A stretch of DNA of 64,000 nucleotides from Stenogyne calaminthoides (lineage: Eukaryota; Streptophyta; Magnoliopsida; Lamiales; Lamiaceae): NCBI GenBank assembly GCA_037126765.1, contig JBBCBC010000012.1, forward strand, positions 3,906,001 to 3,970,000, in the 5' to 3' direction. The notes under the pieces are model-generated. The model worked only from the letters and a program-made list of their open reading frames with translations, was not told the origin of the DNA and ran no database searches. Position 1 is the first letter of the stretch. Every line of letters begins with the position of its first letter. Positions 44,786 through 57,584 of the stretch are shown here, in pieces. Position numbers and translations under genes: made by a program.

Positions 44786-44812
44786 AAAAAGTGGGACATT
44801 GTTGGGAAAATA
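44786..44812 (+). other. Internal polypurine/LTR-start-like motif in B2
   Basis: AAAAAGTGGGACATTGTTGG at the pol/ORF3 boundary, matching 23654-23680 of B1. Confidence 0.55.
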
Positions 44813-45375
44813 CTAAGGATTAGACTACCTTGATGGTCAATAAGACCGCAAGCCAAATCGGAACAACGTGGTAACCGCGGTGACACAATACGAAATCGAA
44901 TAGATAAGTTTTCTGATTTATCTTTCTATAAGTCTATGCTAATCTATGCTAGTTATTACTGTGCCCATTACTTTGTGACGTCATGCCTGCAAGCATTAAA
45001 TGCGGACGTGGGGTTTTTGTGTTAAATGCATTTATTGCGAGTTTTTAAGTCCAAAAGTCTACCTTTTAAATCCCGACCAAGACGCAGTTTAATTACTTTT
45101 CAACCGCTGTCTCTTGGCCCGTCTAATAAAACAAGGACACTCAAGTACTCTAAAAAATATTCGCGTAAAATTTTTTCCCTCCCACCTATTTAAAACCCTA
45201 AATCTCATTTTTAAAACCTTTCGCATTTTTAGATTCAAACACTTCAAACTTATCTAGAAAGTTTTCCAAATTCAACATTCAACATTAAAAACTTATTTCA
45301 AAATCTTCAAATCGCTTTTTTGGTAATTTGTTTACTTTAAATTTATCATTCATGAATATTATGCATTAGGGTTAT
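44813..45375 (+). promoter_or_regulatory. B2 ORF3 upstream region and start of intron
   Basis: Contains TATTTAAAACCCTAAATCTC (about 45188), a pyrimidine- and A-rich leader, a possible donor GGTAATTTG near 45322 and the intron segment shared with B1. No ORF. Confidence 0.45.
45371..45375. repeat. Solo B LTR target duplication, left
   Basis: GTTAT, identical to 46904-46908. Confidence 0.85.
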
Positions 45376-46903
45376 TGTAGGTCCCTTAACGGGTTTTATG
45401 AGGGCGTAAGTCTGGGGAGGGTGAATAGACTTTTGAAAACTTTTTCGTCTCGCAGATCGGTGTGATTGTAGTTCTTTGATCGCAGTACAAAGTGAATCGA
45501 TGCCGATCGATATCAACTTATGATAACTGAGCCGGATCGGGTAATGATCTATCCGGTTTAACGGTTGTCGCGGAAACTAGTTTATACTAAGTGAAAAACT
45601 AGTTTATAACAAATCGATTCAAAGTTGTTTTGAAATCGGATGACTATGGAGTCAATCCGATTAGATCATTCAACTTGCTAAATGATCCTAACTCTTCGCA
45701 TTATGGATGCGCATTTATTCAAGTTGTGTGCAATAGTGTAAAGCGGTTAATCAATCAGTAAATGCACACAAGATTTATAGTGGTTGAGACAAATCATCCT
45801 ACGTCCGCTCTTCCCTATCATCCTGAGGGCACCAACCAACCAACCCCGGACTTAGATTATTGTGTTAGTCAACCACATTACACCAACATATATTTATAGA
45901 GCTCTCCTCAACCGATCCCGTAAATCGGAACTGTAAAACCCTGGTAAAATCTTGCTAAACAAACTTAACCTAACTTTGGGTTTTGGGTAAGATTTGTTGT
46001 TTTATTCCAACTTTAAAATCTATCCTAAGATTTAAGTAGCCTTCGAAGAAATTAGAGGATAAGATTTATGTGCTAAAATTATGGGATGAACACTTAGAAA
46101 ATAATCTTCAAGGTTGTGTGTTCTTCGTCGCGAAAATTGGCTATAAGATGAGCTTCTTGATAATTTCCGCCGTATTTACTCGAAGAAGTAATCCCGTTAT
46201 AGACCTCGAAATCAAGAAAAGTTGGAAAGCAATTTGAATTCGGGCTATATTTAATAGATTTGCGGGATTGATTTAACGTGCTCGAGGTAAGCATGGCGGC
46301 GTGAATAATGTCTTTTTTGTACCGTTTTGACATTCTTATTGCCGAATCCCGGCATGTCGGCCTTTTTGGCGTCGTGTCGCTCTCTCATTAGTTTCAAAAA
46401 GTCTGACACTTCAACGTTTGTTCTAACTAAATTTTGACATTTCTTCTTGTAGAAAATTAAATGCGATACGGTGTAACATTTAGTAAACACCACACAGTGT
46501 GGTGACTGATCGGATAATTGACGATCAACCCCGATAAGTCCTCTTGATCTGACGTCTTAAGACAATTTGCGCACTTCGCTGATGTAGGTCTTCGGTCTTG
46601 TCTTCTTGAGTCATCGATCTTGAGTCTTGAACTTGAGCTTTATATCTTCACACCGATCATCCGACTTCTTCTTGTCTTCGACTTGTTTAGTCTTATCATC
46701 CTCGACCTTATCCGGTCATCGATAATTTGACTGACCTATACATATTGAGTTCCTCAATATGTGACCTAACTTTACATCACCATTCTATACATTTTGGTGG
46801 TCATCTTAATCGATTCTAAATCATCGATCGACTAACAGATCTGACCGGTCCTATTACAACCTTGCTTTGGAACTTCCATCAAAACTTAATACAAATTTCC
46901 CAG
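45376..46903 (-). repeat. Solo LTR of family B, minus strand, in B2 intron
   Basis: Plus strand begins TGTAGGTCCC, the reverse complement of the B LTR 3' end, and ends AAATTTCCCAG, close to the reverse complement of the TGTTGGGAAATT start (last bases altered). It has a GTTAT duplication on both sides and no internal region. Small frames inside are accidental. Confidence 0.88.
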
Positions 46904-47189
46904 GTTATAGATTGTGTATGTATATGTTGTATTGTTCATATGTTCATGTTTCATTGAATTTAATTTGCTATATGTATGATGACTGGCTATGAAACAACAT
47001 ACGTATTGGGGATTATTTGGCAAGTATCTTATGTTTGGAGATGAAGTTAATAGATTTTGATTAGATCCCCAAACCCTTGAGTATGATATGTTCGTAATAA
47101 TCTTGATAGTCAGTAGAAAGGTTTCGAGATTAGAACGCGTTTTCGCATCATGCATAGTGTATAGTCGAGATATTACTTAGATTAATATA
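46904..47189. other. Probable B2 intron remainder, then unassigned
   Basis: GTTAT duplication at 46904-46908, then AT-rich sequence. CGTATTGGGGATTA at about 47000 matches the B1 intron near 24400. After that no similarity is recognised. Confidence 0.4.
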
Positions 47190-48540
47190 TGAAGAATACA
47201 TTAAGGGGGAAACTCGATTATCCCCTCAAGACTTAGATTTCCAAGACTTCGATTACCACTTTAAAGACTCGGGGGTCGCTGAAGACTCGACGTCTTGACG
47301 CTTTCGAAGCATACGAGACTCGGATCGCCGAAGACTCGTAAGAATCGAGGGACACCAAGACTCGGTAAGAACTCGATGACTATCTCCAATCGAGGACATC
47401 TGGACCAATTTGAGTTCTAAACATTTATTGACATAAAAAGTTGTCCAAATAATTGATTTGCGCAAAAGAATTAGAACTAAAGTGCCTTTTAAGGTTGTCT
47501 CATTCGGAAGAGATTGACCCCAAAGAGCCGTTTGTTTGTCTATATTCACCCAAGATCTCAACCAATCGGAGCTTAAAACATCTCTTGTACTTTCCACCGA
47601 AAGTGACACATCCCATGAAAGTTAAGGTTGTTGGGTTCAAGTCTGCTTGAATCTAAGTGATTGGGCGCATTGGTTACATATTACCTAAACCATGCAAGGC
47701 GTGTTCAAACCCTAATAGAGGCATTTTTTACAAACTAGAAGAGGAAACCCTTGAAGTATCTCCTCCAACGGATAGTTTTTTAAAGAGTGACCTGGTGAGT
47801 TGCCTATAAATACCAATGACCTTCGCCATTACAAGGTTACGAAAATCAAGAAAACTTTAGAGCTCATTCAGATTCTTGCATTTGAAGCACTTTCGAAAAA
47901 CCTAAGATTTCCCAAGTGTTTCACTTTGAAGAGAGCTCATTACTAAGCCTAGAATCTATTAAGTATCCAAGCTTAGTAAAAGATATCTAACCTTTGCATC
48001 TGTTCTTATTTGTAAAAGGATATCTCATCTTAGTGACCCACCCAAACCAAACCCTATCGTTTAGTAGTTTGTGTGTGTGATTGTTGGAAAGTGAGGTTGT
48101 AAGAGTTAGTAAAACTGCCGTTGAGTTCAAATTTGAAAACTACTGAAAGAAGTTAGTAAGCCGCTTGTGTGACGGTCACGAAAGCTTGTGTGTGTTTGAG
48201 TTAGTAAAAGGCTGCGATGTAGTTAAATTTCAAAAACTCATAAAGAAAAGAGTAAGGCTGGCGAGTTGATCTGGCTTGAGGTAGTAGTAGTAGTGGGTTA
48301 AGGAATTTCTCACGAGATCGGAGAGAGTGGGCCCGTAGGAGCTTGAGCCTCACGAACTACTATAACTTCTTTGTGTTATTGCTTTACATTTTTGCATTTT
48401 TATCGGTGCATATTTTCCTTTGTATCATCTTGAGTTTCGATATTCGATTTGGAATCAATCACTTGAGTTTGCATTGAGCGATCTTTACCTTAACCAACTG
48501 ATTTACTAGGGCATAAAGATTTTTGACAAGATAAAAGCGA
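47190..48540 (+). repeat. LTR-like sequence of a third copia family, cut by gap
   Basis: Order and wording resemble a Sirevirus-type plant LTR: GACTCG-rich repeats (47220-47400), TGCCTATAAATACC TATA box (47804-47812), AGAGCTCATTC leader, then a CACGAACTACTATAACTTC / GTTATTGCTTTACATT block near 48345 comparable with the ACCACTATAAATC block of the B LTR. The left boundary is uncertain and the right end is lost in the N gap. Confidence 0.45.
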
Positions 48541-49040
48541 NNNNNNNNNNNNNNNNNNNNNNNNNNNNNNNNNNNNNNNNNNNNNNNNNNNNNNNNNNNN
48601 NNNNNNNNNNNNNNNNNNNNNNNNNNNNNNNNNNNNNNNNNNNNNNNNNNNNNNNNNNNNNNNNNNNNNNNNNNNNNNNNNNNNNNNNNNNNNNNNNNNN
48701 NNNNNNNNNNNNNNNNNNNNNNNNNNNNNNNNNNNNNNNNNNNNNNNNNNNNNNNNNNNNNNNNNNNNNNNNNNNNNNNNNNNNNNNNNNNNNNNNNNNN
48801 NNNNNNNNNNNNNNNNNNNNNNNNNNNNNNNNNNNNNNNNNNNNNNNNNNNNNNNNNNNNNNNNNNNNNNNNNNNNNNNNNNNNNNNNNNNNNNNNNNNN
48901 NNNNNNNNNNNNNNNNNNNNNNNNNNNNNNNNNNNNNNNNNNNNNNNNNNNNNNNNNNNNNNNNNNNNNNNNNNNNNNNNNNNNNNNNNNNNNNNNNNNN
49001 NNNNNNNNNNNNNNNNNNNNNNNNNNNNNNNNNNNNNNNN
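48541..49040. other. Assembly gap, 500 N
   Basis: Exactly 500 undetermined bases, typical of a scaffolding gap of arbitrary length. Reading frames across it are meaningless. Confidence 1.
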
Positions 49041-51007
49041 GTAGATAATGGCAAAGCAAGACGCTTATGACGTAGGATAGAGCAAGAGACGGGGAGGGTG
49101 GATTCTAATTCTATGGTAATTGTTCGCTAAGGCATTTGTTGTCGATGATATTATCTTTGACGAGAACATGTATATTGAAGGTTGGCAGGTTGTGATGGAG
49201 GGATCAACCGTAGATTTTCGATTCAAGTGCTTCCGTGAGAAATATAGATGTTGAACTGATTTTTCAAGGTTGCATCCGACGGCAAGAAAGGACGCAATAA
49301 AGCAGCTTGTTTAACTTCGTGGACTTCTAATCAGGCTTCCGGAATTTCATCGAGCGATTTTCCCCACAAAAAATCATACGAGGCCGTGAATACGCAACTG
49401 TCGACATAAGTAGGTTTATGATAACAAAGAATAATGTATGAGGATCGGTGCCAGTGTGTATACAAGACGGCTTGATCGCATATCAACGACTGCTTTCAGG
49501 GCCAAGAATCTTCCAAATCGACAAGATAATCCAAAAATTAATAACCCAAGCAAGAAGACAAGATCATCTGAGAATGTCGATCGCGCTAATGGGCAACAAG
49601 ATGCGTACAGTTCGTAGATCCACGCCAGACAACAGATTTCAAAAGAGAACTACAAGAAGTCAATTGGTCATATTTCACTCTGCTACATACAGAAAGCAAA
49701 AGTAGAAAGCCTCAGACTTATCATGGACACGGTACACATCAAGATTCAAGTCAAGTTACTATGCCCAAATCCCACTGAGAAGCACACTATCTATTATTTT
49801 GAACATACAATATAAATACAAAAGTAAGGTTCGAACATCTACATGCTCTAAGCATTAAAGACGGGATTCAAATCCGTACGAGGCCAAGGAACGGTGAAGA
49901 ATTGGTGGTGGAAATCGGTTATATCCTCCATCACACCTAACTTCTGGAAATAGAAGCATGAAGACTTAGATGCTAAGAAGGTCATGAAGATGGAAGCAAG
50001 AGAATATGTGTACAGAGATGCCAAATGGTTCACCGTGAAGTTAACTCGAAAGTTATGAGAGCCACAATAGGAATATTGCTAATCTGAAAACTGGGTGAAG
50101 ATGCCAGTGTGAAGATGGAGATAACAAGCAAAGAGAAGCAAAGAATGACACAAGATGAAGCAGTTGACATACGAGCCAACCTCACGATGCTCCACCAATG
50201 ACACAAGAAGACTCACAAACTGCGGCATGTAAGCACAAAGTTAAAAAAATTGTTGAATCGCTTGGTTATAATATACTTATGTTATAATTTTAACAGTTCA
50301 ATAACATGTACCAAGAAGACCAACCACAAGGAAAGGTAGAAGAGATTTGTTTAATAAAGAAATCGAACTTCACAAAAGCAACACGTATTGCTTTTGAAAA
50401 TGTACCCTTTTGAAATTCCTACATGTTTTTTAAACGGTTATTTACTAATTACCGTAATGTAGTCAAAGAAACATAAAGTCAGAGTCCACGCTAGTTCATG
50501 GTTGCTTGCTTGCCCACTCCCACCGGGCCCTCATTTGAGTGGGGAGATTCAGTTCATTCCTCTCGAAATTAACTGCGTTAGGGAGTTATAAGGTGGATCA
50601 TGTATTTCGGTGGAATATTTGGGTGCTTGCGACTAACTATTAACAACTAATATCTAACTTTGTCCGATCAAAAAAAAAAAAAGAGACAGAATGGAACCGC
50701 TAATGATCAGTAATGTTGTTACTGTAATGTGGTTTTAAAATGATAATTATGTTGTAAATGTTTTTGAACCGATTTAAATCGATAAGATCGGGTTTTAATG
50801 ATACAGCATCCCTTGCACTACCCTGGAGTTGTGATAAGGAAGCCTTCACCTATGCATTTCAACCCACAAAGTTTTATTGAGGTGAAGTTTAATTTGCGCA
50901 TCAAGTTCAACTCCAATTGTACTAACTATTGGTATGAGTTTCAACCCAAAACACCTACATTGGGTGCAATGTGAATATTGGTGTCAACACAAAAGAGAGA
51001 TGGAATT
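49041..51007. other. Unassigned sequence right of gap
   Basis: No gene, LTR or terminal repeat recognised. A plus-strand frame at 49448-49705 (85 codons, Arg/Gln-rich) has no known match. An A-run lies at 50670-50681. GC content is slightly higher and repeats fewer than in neighbouring elements. It could be decayed transposon or low-copy DNA. Confidence 0.4.
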
Positions 51008-52702
51008 TGTCAGAAATTATTTGCCCTGATTCATTCGATGATATTTAAATACAAATTTAATTTTTACAATTATTACTAGCATGAATTAATCCTATATTAA
51101 TTCAAATAATAATTTCAACAACAATCATGCACATAATATAATCAATAGAAATCCTACGACGCTTAATTTCTAGAATTTACGCTGGCGCATCTTTTGATTT
51201 GCAATCAACGCGAAAGAAGATGAAAGTAAATTTCGTCAAATCTAACAAAACCCAAAGTACTTCTCAAGTTTCCTACGCCCTGTCCGATAATCCGTGGAGG
51301 ATGCTCAAGAACAATTAACAAAAGGGAAAAGAAAAATGTCATGCACCACCTTTGTAGATTTCTTTAATTTTTCCAACTCATTGAACTGTTGTTGATGAAA
51401 AATTTCATCTCATTTATAAACATAGAGGGACGAAAATTTAGGCTTATTGGCTCATGGGAAATTTCATTGTATCTTCCAAGATACAATCTTGAATATATCT
51501 CATATATTCTATTTCCCAAAAATAAATTCTAAATAAAAAATCTTCTCCCTTATTTTTATATGGAATTTTCAAATTCTGCGAGTAGAATCAAGATTTTATT
51601 TCTCATTTACGATAAGCTTGTATTCCAAGAATACTTTTATCTTTTCCATAAAATCTTTTTCTAGAAAAATCAAGAAAATATTCTTTTCCTTTTCTTTTCT
51701 CCCTTATTTTCTAAAAAATAGGAAAAATTAGCAACAATAATTTCTTTTATTTTAATCACCATTTTCGCTATCGACTTTTATATTTGGGCTTGTTAGACCT
51801 TTAGGAAAAAATTAAGATCGGACCTTCCAATGGGCCTCAATATCAATATTGAGCCACAAATATTATTCAAATTAATTAATATTAATTAATTCCAATTATA
51901 AAATTAATATTACATTATCCATCTTAACCCATATTACATGTAATACGGTCCCTGCCATTATTTCCCCCGTTTAAAATTATCCAAATTCATTAATTACCTC
52001 AAGCCACCGAAAAGCTTTATATTAATAATATTTTTTCCTGAGTAAGAACAACTCAACATTATTATCCATACCGAAAAACTAATTCCACTTTCAAGATTTG
52101 GTATGATAAAAACTTTGAGCTCACTCAAGGACAAAAACTCGCAAGACGCATTTCTGCACACGATTCTCCGTATTAAATCTTTAGCAATCGCCATGTAAAT
52201 AATAATATTTCCAAAGCATAAAGTATTTAATCGCATCGATTCTTTACCCAACATGAATCAAAGCAATAATAATTAATTACACACCCATCCTATTTAAGGA
52301 TGTAGATTAAGAAACAATCACCACCGAGGTTCAATTTCTTCCACTTCAAGATTTCAATAATTTATCCCATGAGGTCCTATTCAACAGATCATAAAGACTA
52401 GTATGCAACCTTGGTCAAGACAAATCAACTGAGTCTTTACATTTCAACCTTTCACGATGGATTGTTCATTCCATCTAGGTCATGGAATTTGTACTTATTT
52501 ACAAGGGACCCATAACGTAATCCTCCTGGGATCTAAGATCACCACATTGAAAACTACAATTTAACTCAGACTATTATTTGTGCAAGAAATATATATATCA
52601 CTCAATCGATGAAAGAATAAGGATAAATAATTTATTTCAAGAATAAGATGAATTTAGTTTCTTATACAAAGTAAAACATACTTTCCAAAGATAACCCCAA
52701 CA
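51008..52702 (-). repeat. A3 3' LTR (1695 bp)
   Basis: Plus strand begins TGTCAGAAATTATTTG and ends CCCCAACA. It retains the internal segment (about 51895-52085) deleted from the 5' LTRs of A1 and A3, so the two LTRs of this element are structurally different. A minus-strand TATAAATGAG is near 51408-51420. Confidence 0.85.
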
Positions 52703-52812
52703 ATCTCCCACTTATACTCAAAGTCTACTTTAAGTGTACTCACAACATGTCTCATGTTCCACGTGTGACATCTAAATGTCACCTACATGAACTTAATAAC
52801 TTTCTCCCACTG
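52703..52812 (-). other. A3 double polypurine tract
   Basis: Plus strand ATCTCCCAC at 52703 and TTTCTCCCAC at 52801 are two purine tracts on the minus strand, about 100 bp apart. The second corresponds to base 1 of the window. Confidence 0.65.
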
Positions 52813-54215
52813 CAGAGTACTCAAAGTAGACTCTAAGAACTTCTCGACACTCATTCCTTCCACATCGCCTCATCGTATTTTTGAGGCGCACTTTTAGAAT
52901 GGATCTACTAGGTCAGTTTCTCCCGACTGATCTTTTCACCTCTATATCTCCTCTTAAAATTTCTCAGAGGCGACGGTACTTCCTCAATGTGTTCACGGCC
53001 CAGGGCTCTTGGTTCCCTTGAATTTGCAAATCGCCCCGCAATATCACAATAAACCGTGGATGGTGTCAAAATCCGACTACATCCAAGTCCACTAAGAAGT
53101 TCTCGAGTCAAACCATTTCTTTCGTCAGCTCACGTTAGCTACATATCTTGGCCTACGGTGGTTCAAGATGCATTTCTCGCTTAACGCTTCCATGTCATTG
53201 CCCTCCTCCCATGCAAAAACACACTACCCAAGGTAGATTTTCCGGAATTCTAGTCCATCGAAACTGAGTCCGTAATTGACGGGATTAGATTGTCCATTGA
53301 CGAACCAACATTTTATTCTCGTGTTCTTTTCCATACTTTGTAACGTTTTTAACCGCAGACAAATGCTCTTTTCCCCGGTTACTCTAATATCCGCTTACCA
53401 TGCCAAGTGGGCGATATCCGCCTCATGCAGATTGCATACATAAAGCTTCCGGACCGCCAAGCATAAAAGAATGTCTTTCATGTCATCTATCTCCTTTGTG
53501 GTTCAGGCACATTTCTCGATAGATGGATTCTACGCTGAAAGGTACAAAACCTTTCGAATTTTGTATGTCAATCGCTTCAAGACAATATCCTGTAAAATGT
53601 AAGTTCATGTATAAAACCTATCATCATTTTCTTACAATCTCGAGGATCTTGATCCCAAGGACGCGACCGCTTCCCTAAGTCCCATATCAAAAACTATTTT
53701 TGATAGCCACGCCTCGTCCTATTAACTCCTTTACATCGCTCCCGGCGAGCAGTAATATCACCATGTATAAGACTAAGAATACCAAGGCGCTCCGGCACAC
53801 TTCGGTATTAATAATAACTTCAAACTCATTTTGATCAAAACCAGCACTTTATAACCGACTAAAACATCGGGTTCCAAGCATCGATGCCTTTCGCTTCGGG
53901 CCCGTAGGGACGGACTTTCGAGTCAAAACTAGATGTTTCGCCTTTTTCAACAAAGCCTTCTAAGTTAACAGATATAGATTTATTCCTCAAGACTTAGATT
54001 AGGAAAGCTATCTTGACATTCATTTGTCGAGATCTCAAAATCAAGATGTGCAAATATCGGCAAGAGAATCTGGATGGATTTAAGCATAACTACGGTGAAA
54101 AGTTTCCTCATAATAAATCCCTTCTTTTTAGTGTATCCTTTTTTGCCACAAGTTAACGCCCGAAGGTCTCTACCTTCCCTGGCAAATCCTCTTTTTCTCT
54201 TGTATATCCACTTGC
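52813..54215 (-). pseudogene. A3 RT and RNase H fragments
   Basis: Nucleotide counterpart of 15-1450. Recognisable pieces include the STVYCDIAG and ANSREPRA region (52908-53111) and GMSV-equivalents, but frames are broken every few dozen bases. Changes concentrate at CTG, CAG and CCGG sites. Confidence 0.8.
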
Positions 54216-54223
54216 ATCCAATT

Positions 54224-57200
54224 TAGAGGTGCTCACGGTTCCCGAATCACGGCTCCAAATTCGGGAGAATGGAACTGGAACCGAACCGTGGCTAAGGCAA
54301 TTTTGCCGAAAGCCTCACGAACCCATGGGCCCGAACCAATTGATTCACCGGTTTTGTTTTTTGTTTTTTTTTTAATTTTTTTTCTTGTGTTTTTAGTTTT
54401 TTTATCTAAAATTTGAAGGAATGTATAAATGGATTGGACATTGTTAACATGAGAATTTAAATTGAAGATTACATTAATAATTGAAGTATTACAAATTAGT
54501 AAATTGAATTTGAACTATTACAAAACAATTGAACTATTACAAATTAAGAATTCTAACTTAAAAAATAATGTCTAGAATTATTATAAATTAATTGAATCCA
54601 TTACAATTGAACTATAAACTATTTTGAATTAGTAATTAGTTTACAATTAAACTTAAAATTTTAAAAATAAATTTAAAAAAAAGGATTTAAAGAATTGGAC
54701 TTGAGCTTAAATTTAAGAAAAACTTAGAAATTCTAAGTTTGAAACTTAAAAATTAAATTCTTTTCGTATCCAAATAGAATCAAAGTCCACGTAGTTCTCT
54801 TTACCCGTTGATTTGGATCGATTCGATTCTTCAAGCATCACTCGGTGGTAGTTTTCTTGAGCTATATTGATCATCATTCTCAATTAATTCTTGAGCTCTC
54901 TTTTCCCTTACCCAATCATCATCAAGCAAACATTGGTTTTCCACGTTTCCATCTGGTCATATTTGATCCGCTAATTCCAAAGTGTAACCTCCCAAACTAA
55001 AAGCTTGTTCAATCGGCTAATGGTTGGTAGGGAGAAAAAAATTTCCCTTGCTAGCATCGACAATATCGGATAGGTATTTTCATCCTCGACCACCACCTTT
55101 AGTATATCAAAACTAGTGTTGTCTTCATCTTCATCCAAAAGCTAACAAATGTAGAGGATAAATAATGATCAAGTTCGTAATAAGGGTTGGTAGTGGACCT
55201 TGGACGTTTTTGAGAACGCTCATCATAAAAACACGATAATATATCTTGAACTTGACTTGTAGAGTCACCACCAATATTAGATTCAAAATCGGGACCGCTT
55301 ATATTCTCTAAACGAAGACATTAAAGTAAGCTTTAATCCTATTACCAATCTCATCCCGGATTAGGATATAAAATCATCCTCACCCATGACCATATGTCTA
55401 TTAGAAATAAATAATTGTAATACATATTTAACATTTAGATTAATCCATCCAATCTTACTCTGGGATCAAATACTTTGTGGCCAAGAATAGATCGAAATAT
55501 GTGTAAAATATTTTTTCCATTTTTTGCATCATAAGAAAGTAACACCAATTTAATAAAGGATTTGTAATATTTTCATTCAACATATAAGCAACTTTTTAAT
55601 ACAATAATCAAGCTTTTAAATTACTAATGGATAATAAACACCGGATAGCACCTTTGTGGAATCATTAAAAATTCCCAAAATATTACACAAATAAATGTAC
55701 GGATCCCAATATTGAGGATATAAAACAATACCACAATTTTCTTGAAAGTAAAAAATGTACATAAAAACGTCTTTATATTCCAAAGACTCCTTTAACAATT
55801 TAAACGCGGAATTCCAAAACAAGTTGCTACATCAAGAGAAATTTTTTTTAGTATGCATATTGATGTTCTACAAAAAAATTTCCATTTTTTCAATAATTTT
55901 TGAATGTCTCACAAATAATAAATAATCTAATAGACCAACTTGTTCTTTCAAAAGCATCTAAACCATTCTTGAACACATAAATTTAAATATGACACATACA
56001 TCTAACATGAAAAAAATTTCCACGAAGATATGGTTGACAAATATTTGTAAGATCTTCAATAGTAGCCGTATTTGCTAAAGCGATTATCAAAACCAATAGA
56101 AATTTTTTTTTCTAAGAAGAAAGATACTCATTTAAAATATCATGTAATTTATCTCTAATATTAATAGCATTGTGTTCAGATCAAAATCTCTATAAGCAAT
56201 CAATCTTTTTGTTAAGAGTCCATGAATCATCAATCCAAGTGCATGTAACTCCTATATAACTATGCTTTTGAAAATTATCACTCCAAATATCCGCATATAT
56301 ATAAAACTTTAATATATAAATCGGCAAACATATTAATCAAAAGCATATTTATACTATAAACAACTTTAGCAAACGTAGTAGTATGACGTGAAACTTTTTT
56401 TTTTCTTGTTGAAGACCAAAAAAATCATTCCAAAAGAAGTTATCGACAAATTGAAAAGGAAGGTTGTGTGTGTGCACACAAATTTAGCTAATATTTTCTA
56501 TATTTCATTTTGATCAAATGTAAAAGAGAAGTGGGGTTACTTATTCGCTTTTGAACTCCATACCACACCGTTGGGGTTGACGAATCCATGAAGGTTGTGC
56601 TAGGCTGAATTAATTCCAACTTTTATCCCGGATGATTTTTTTTTTTCAAATGCTTCTTGAATGTCCCATATCCCTCCCTTTGTTAAAAGAATATATTTTG
56701 GGGACAATAGTTAATTGAACTTTAATAGTAATAATACCATCTACCTCGTTGATCACTTTTTTTAAAGTGGCGTGCAAAAATATCCCACGGTTGAGCCCGA
56801 CTTGGAGTTGGGTTGGGTGGGCTTGGCCTTGAGCAGGTTGGGTGGTTTGACTTTCTTGAGTAGGGCGTAAGTGGTGGTTCCTCATCTTCAAGAGATTCTC
56901 ACAATCAGGACCAAGTGTGTGCTCAATATCATCTAAAAAGATTCATGCATGGGGACGGGGGTGGTGGCGGAAGAACATTTAAAAATATAAGAAGCTTTTT
57001 CTCTTACCCTTGTTGCCTGCGGCTTGCCATAATAATATATGTAAGTGTATATGTAATAATGTAAATAATATATAGTGTAGTGTAATATGTGTAAGTGTAT
57101 GGTATCAATATATATAATATGTAAATAATATAAAATTAAGTAGATTAACTAGAGTAATTAGTAATATAAACTTTGAGAATTGATGAGTTGAAGAGATAGA

Positions 57201-57576
57201 GAGAAGAAAGTAATGCTTTGAATCGGCTTTTTGGGGGTGAATTTTGGGGTGGAATGAGGTGGTATTTATAGGTGAAAAAATAAAAAAAAAAAAAAAATGA
57301 AAACGGTTCAAACTCTAAAATTGGTTACCTGTTCGAACTCCCGGTTCCATTAACTGGATCTATCATCACGACCATTGAATCTCAACAACTCTTTAATTTG
57401 GGGTCGTTGGATCTCAACGACTATATTTTCAAAAAAGCGGGCGATTCGTCAACCGCGAAGTGGGCAAGCCCGGTTTTGGCCGAGGTTCCTGTCGATTTTT
57501 AGAGCAAACCCAACCGTGAAGTTTTACGGTTTCGTTCGGGCCGAACCAGCGGTTCTGGTTCTTTTTAAGATGCCTA
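54224..57576 (-). mobile_element. hAT transposon, second copy at the same site
   Basis: Left end TAGAGGTGCTCA, right end ATGCCTA, flank ATCCAATT (54216-54223) and ATCGAATA (57577-57584). Same insertion point as 1459-4833, so it is the same event, duplicated with the surrounding copia. Confidence 0.88.
54831..57030 (-). pseudogene. hAT transposase, broken copy
   Basis: Counterpart of the intact 734-aa gene at 2076-4280 (start codon at 57028-57030, stop at 54831-54833) but with many small indels. Readable fragments include WNSAFKLLKESLEYKDV (55616-55822) and KKVINEVDGIITIKVQ (56646-56891), the latter with the first zinc-finger Cys lost. The breaks may be sequencing errors, since the gene is open in the other copy. 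Confidence 0.82.
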
Positions 57577-57584
57577 ATCGAATA

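Larger units (their letters stand above)
35307..47100 (+). mobile_element. Sirevirus-like element B2, truncated, with two nested solo LTRs
   Basis: 5' LTR 35307-36928, degraded primer site, gag, protease, integrase, RT, RNase H (to 44655), then the pol/ORF3 boundary and the ORF3 5' UTR/intron. A solo A LTR interrupts the RT (41556-43415) and a minus-strand solo B LTR interrupts the intron (45376-46903). No ORF3 coding sequence or 3' LTR is seen. Similarity to B1 fades after about 47020, so the right end is approximate. It lacks the antisense block of B1. Confidence 0.85.

Noticed and set aside
46094..46493. Minus-strand frames of about 80 codons
   Set aside because: Inside a solo LTR, which is non-coding in this family.
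45376..46903. Possible 5' LTR of a further minus-strand element
   Set aside because: No primer site or internal region on either side, and GTTAT duplications bracket it, so it is a solo LTR.
48490..49059. Long minus-strand frames of about 180 codons
   Set aside because: They consist almost wholly of undetermined bases.
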